Assembly: GCA_003024785.1 (NCBI GenBank)
Contig: PUQB01000112.1
Span: forward strand, 466,341-530,340
DNA from: Selaginella tamariscina
Taxonomy: Eukaryota > Streptophyta > Lycopodiopsida > Selaginellales > Selaginellaceae
Direction: 5' to 3'
DNA length: 64,000 bases
The translations under genes were made by a program, and so were the position numbers. Shown in pieces: positions 61,870-64,000 of this stretch; positions within the stretch are counted from its first letter, which is position 1, and every line of letters begins with the position of its first letter. The notes under the pieces were generated by a model. It was given only the letters and a program-made list of their open reading frames with translations. It was not told the origin of the DNA and did not search any database.

Positions 61870-62527
61870 GATTGTTAAATTTTTTTATACAATATTATAT
61901 TTTTATACAATTCTGTATTTAATTAGACTATAATAATATTATAACTAATAATGTATATACTTGAAATAATATATCCAACTAGTGTTACAAATTTAATATG
62001 TTAATATAATGAGTCTATACCAAGTTATATAGTATGAATAAACAAGTAATTATCAGTTGAAACTGTTTTGGCTGACGATTTTCCATTATTGATAGAGTTT
62101 ATAATCATGTTTAAAAGGTTTAGTTTATTTATATAAATAAATAATTTAGTTTTACCTCACGTGATTTATTTACTTTTATATTAACATATAAACTGAAATT
62201 CATGTAATATTTCCTAACTCTAATAGATTTCCATATCCTGTTTTAAACACGTTCACACGACACCATTGTTATGTATCCTATGGATGAACAACTACACAGA
62301 TCAGATATATAGCAAGCCAACATATATCAATATAATAAATGTTATTTTTACATTAGATCATTTGTATATTAACACTAAACAGCAGATTATAGCATAAAAC
62401 ACGTGAGAATAGACTAATAATTTAGCTAGCATTATTCAAACTCACTAACCTGAAGCCCAGGTGGCACGTGATCCGACCGCAGGTTCACAGCCTATACAAA
62501 ACTCCTCGCTATCAAAACTTTGCTTCT
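61870..62527. other. Intergenic AT-rich sequence
   Basis: No gene is recognised. It separates two convergent genes (PLS PPR on plus, bZIP on minus), so it holds both 3' ends. The last 75 bases before 62,528 are less AT-rich and probably form the bZIP 3' UTR. Confidence 0.65.
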
Positions 62528-63636
62528 CTAAAAGGAACTCGTCCTCCTCAGCCCAGTTCGGGTTGCCTCCCCCTTGCTTCTCTCCAACAATGAGAATATG
62601 TCCATAACCTACACAACATGCCTTCTCGTCAATATATGTAATATGTTATCATTATTTAATATTGAACTTAATATAAACGAAATCAGACTATTCAAGTAGG
62701 ATTACTAACAATGATTGTATTAATATTATTAATATTAACTAATGTAAAAGAATCCAGCATCCAAGATACATATATAAGCATACAACACACCCGTGTGCTC
62801 AGTCGTATTACGTAGTGAAACAAAAACATCACAAGGCTTCAAACAAAACTTATGTCCTAGTATTAACTAATAATCTAGCTCGTAGTAGTAGCACGAACAG
62901 TCGGAGTTAAGTAACTGTCACTATTAAGAGCATATAACATCTATTTGGTGTAACTCCCTGCTTTATTCTAAATGATCTAACGCTCAAGTAGTTACGTGCT
63001 AAAATGAAGGTGTCATATCTATAAGCGTCTTTCTACTGTCACATACATAAGCACTTAAATATCCCCTCGTATGCCCTCGTAATGAAATTATTGTGTTAAT
63101 ATTTGTGTTTCATAGCCATTTCCATGTATATCGCCTAGTTCTATTATTATTTATAATTATTATATAGCTGACTTAACGTGATAATGATAATATTAACAAT
63201 AATAATAATAATTAAGTACCTTCTTCCGCCACCTTGCATGAGAAACCTACACACAGATTATGTCAGCATTGGGTTTGTCTCTTCCACTTTGTAATTATTT
63301 TCCTACCTGTTCCCTCTTTAGCGCCTCGTTCTCCTCTTTCAGGTGTGTAACCTCCGCTTCCAGCTCTGCAGTATATGCCTGCAACCATGATTTACTCATC
63401 ATATGTATTTTGTATATATATATCTGTGGTGTGTGCGTGAGAGAGAGATTTTACAACTTCAGTATGTGTGTCTGGTGTGTTACTACGATTACTTATAAAT
63501 ATATCATTAAATGCCGGTACTTATTATTATTAGTTGTTAACATAATAACAAAAGCTGATGTATTACATCAAAGACAAATACTAAATTTGTATATAGATTT
63601 ATATTTTACATATATAGACATATAATATACATATTA

Positions 63637-63667
<31 letters not shown>

Positions 63668-63685
63668 GTGTATGTTGTCTCTCTG

Positions 63686-63735
<50 letters not shown>

Positions 63736-64000
63736 ATATGTATATGTATATGTATGTATGTTACTATGATTACATAGAAATATATCAAATACTATTTTAC
63801 ATATATAGACATGCATATGCATACATATCACACACACACACACATAGACATATAAACCTGCTTTCTGGCTCTGGAGCGGGCAGCCGACTCGCGATTCTTG
63901 ATCATCCGCCTCTGTCTGCGTTCAGCTACTTTGTCCACATAATCCCCGGGCTTATTATGCACACCGTCCGCATATGGAACATGACCGCCCCCTTCATTCT
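62528..64000 (-). CDS. Group-A bZIP transcription factor (AREB/ABF/ABI5/FD type), 3' part
   Basis: Nuclear DNA-binding factor; group-A bZIPs bind ABRE/G-box ACGT elements in abscisic-acid responses, or act with florigen (FD). The exons seen are 64,000-63,858 (basic region: VDKVAERRQRRMIKNRESAA, RSRARKQ), 63,378-63,307 (zipper: AYTAELEAEVTHLKEENEAL, Leu every seven residues), 63,246-63,220 (27 nt, VSHARWRKK) and 62,608-62,528 (VMDIFSLLERSKGEATRTGL then RRTSSF and stop). All join in phase. The C-terminal LRRTSSF resembles the LRRT.TGPW / RR.ST.PF tails that bind 14-3-3 proteins in this group. The gene's start lies outside the window, so the phosphorylated N-terminal C1-C3 domains are not seen. 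Confidence 0.92.

Overview
The window looks like nuclear DNA of a land plant. It carries spliced genes with mostly short (about 60-200 bp) AT-rich introns, P- and PLS-class pentatricopeptide repeat (PPR) proteins, alpha-dioxygenase, B3, group-A bZIP, dirigent and LEA_2 sequences, and telo-box promoter motifs. The species cannot be fixed from sequence alone. Many short introns and an E-type PLS PPR gene are compatible with a lycophyte or another early-diverging plant, but that is inference.

Layout. (1) 1-21,045 is a giant imperfect inverted repeat, with arms at about 1-7,100 and 13,800-21,045 and a 6.7 kb spacer. From outside inward each arm holds a decayed Ty1/copia element, one alpha-dioxygenase (alpha-DOX) gene, and one copy of a dispersed repeat (family A). 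(2) 21.6-28.9 kb holds an alpha-DOX 3' remnant, a 1.6 kb inverted-repeat element carrying dirigent and LEA_2 gene fragments, and a third alpha-DOX gene. Four alpha-DOX copies therefore lie within 29 kb. (3) 29.3-32.7 kb holds a divergent 26S proteasome RPT3 gene and a small unrecognised gene. (4) 32.7-46 kb is mostly degraded: PPR-like remnants, a broken coiled-coil region, further copies of repeats A and B, one small membrane-protein candidate, and a zone of repeated exon-like blocks. (5) 46.3-64 kb is gene-rich: mitochondrial-type beta-ketoacyl-ACP synthase (-), B3 protein (+), P-class PPR (-), aspartic protease (-), TAF11 (+), PLS-class PPR (+) and the 3' part of a group-A bZIP gene (-).

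The functional theme of the first half is local amplification of a defence oxylipin enzyme. The second half is ordinary housekeeping and regulatory genes without an evident pathway link. A recurring oddity is single-base frame slips, often missing bases in short homopolymers, in otherwise conserved exons of nearly every gene. The simplest explanation is residual assembly indels rather than simultaneous decay of all genes, so reading frames here should be treated as approximate. I saw no rRNA, tRNA or CRISPR array, though tRNA genes were not searched for by computation.
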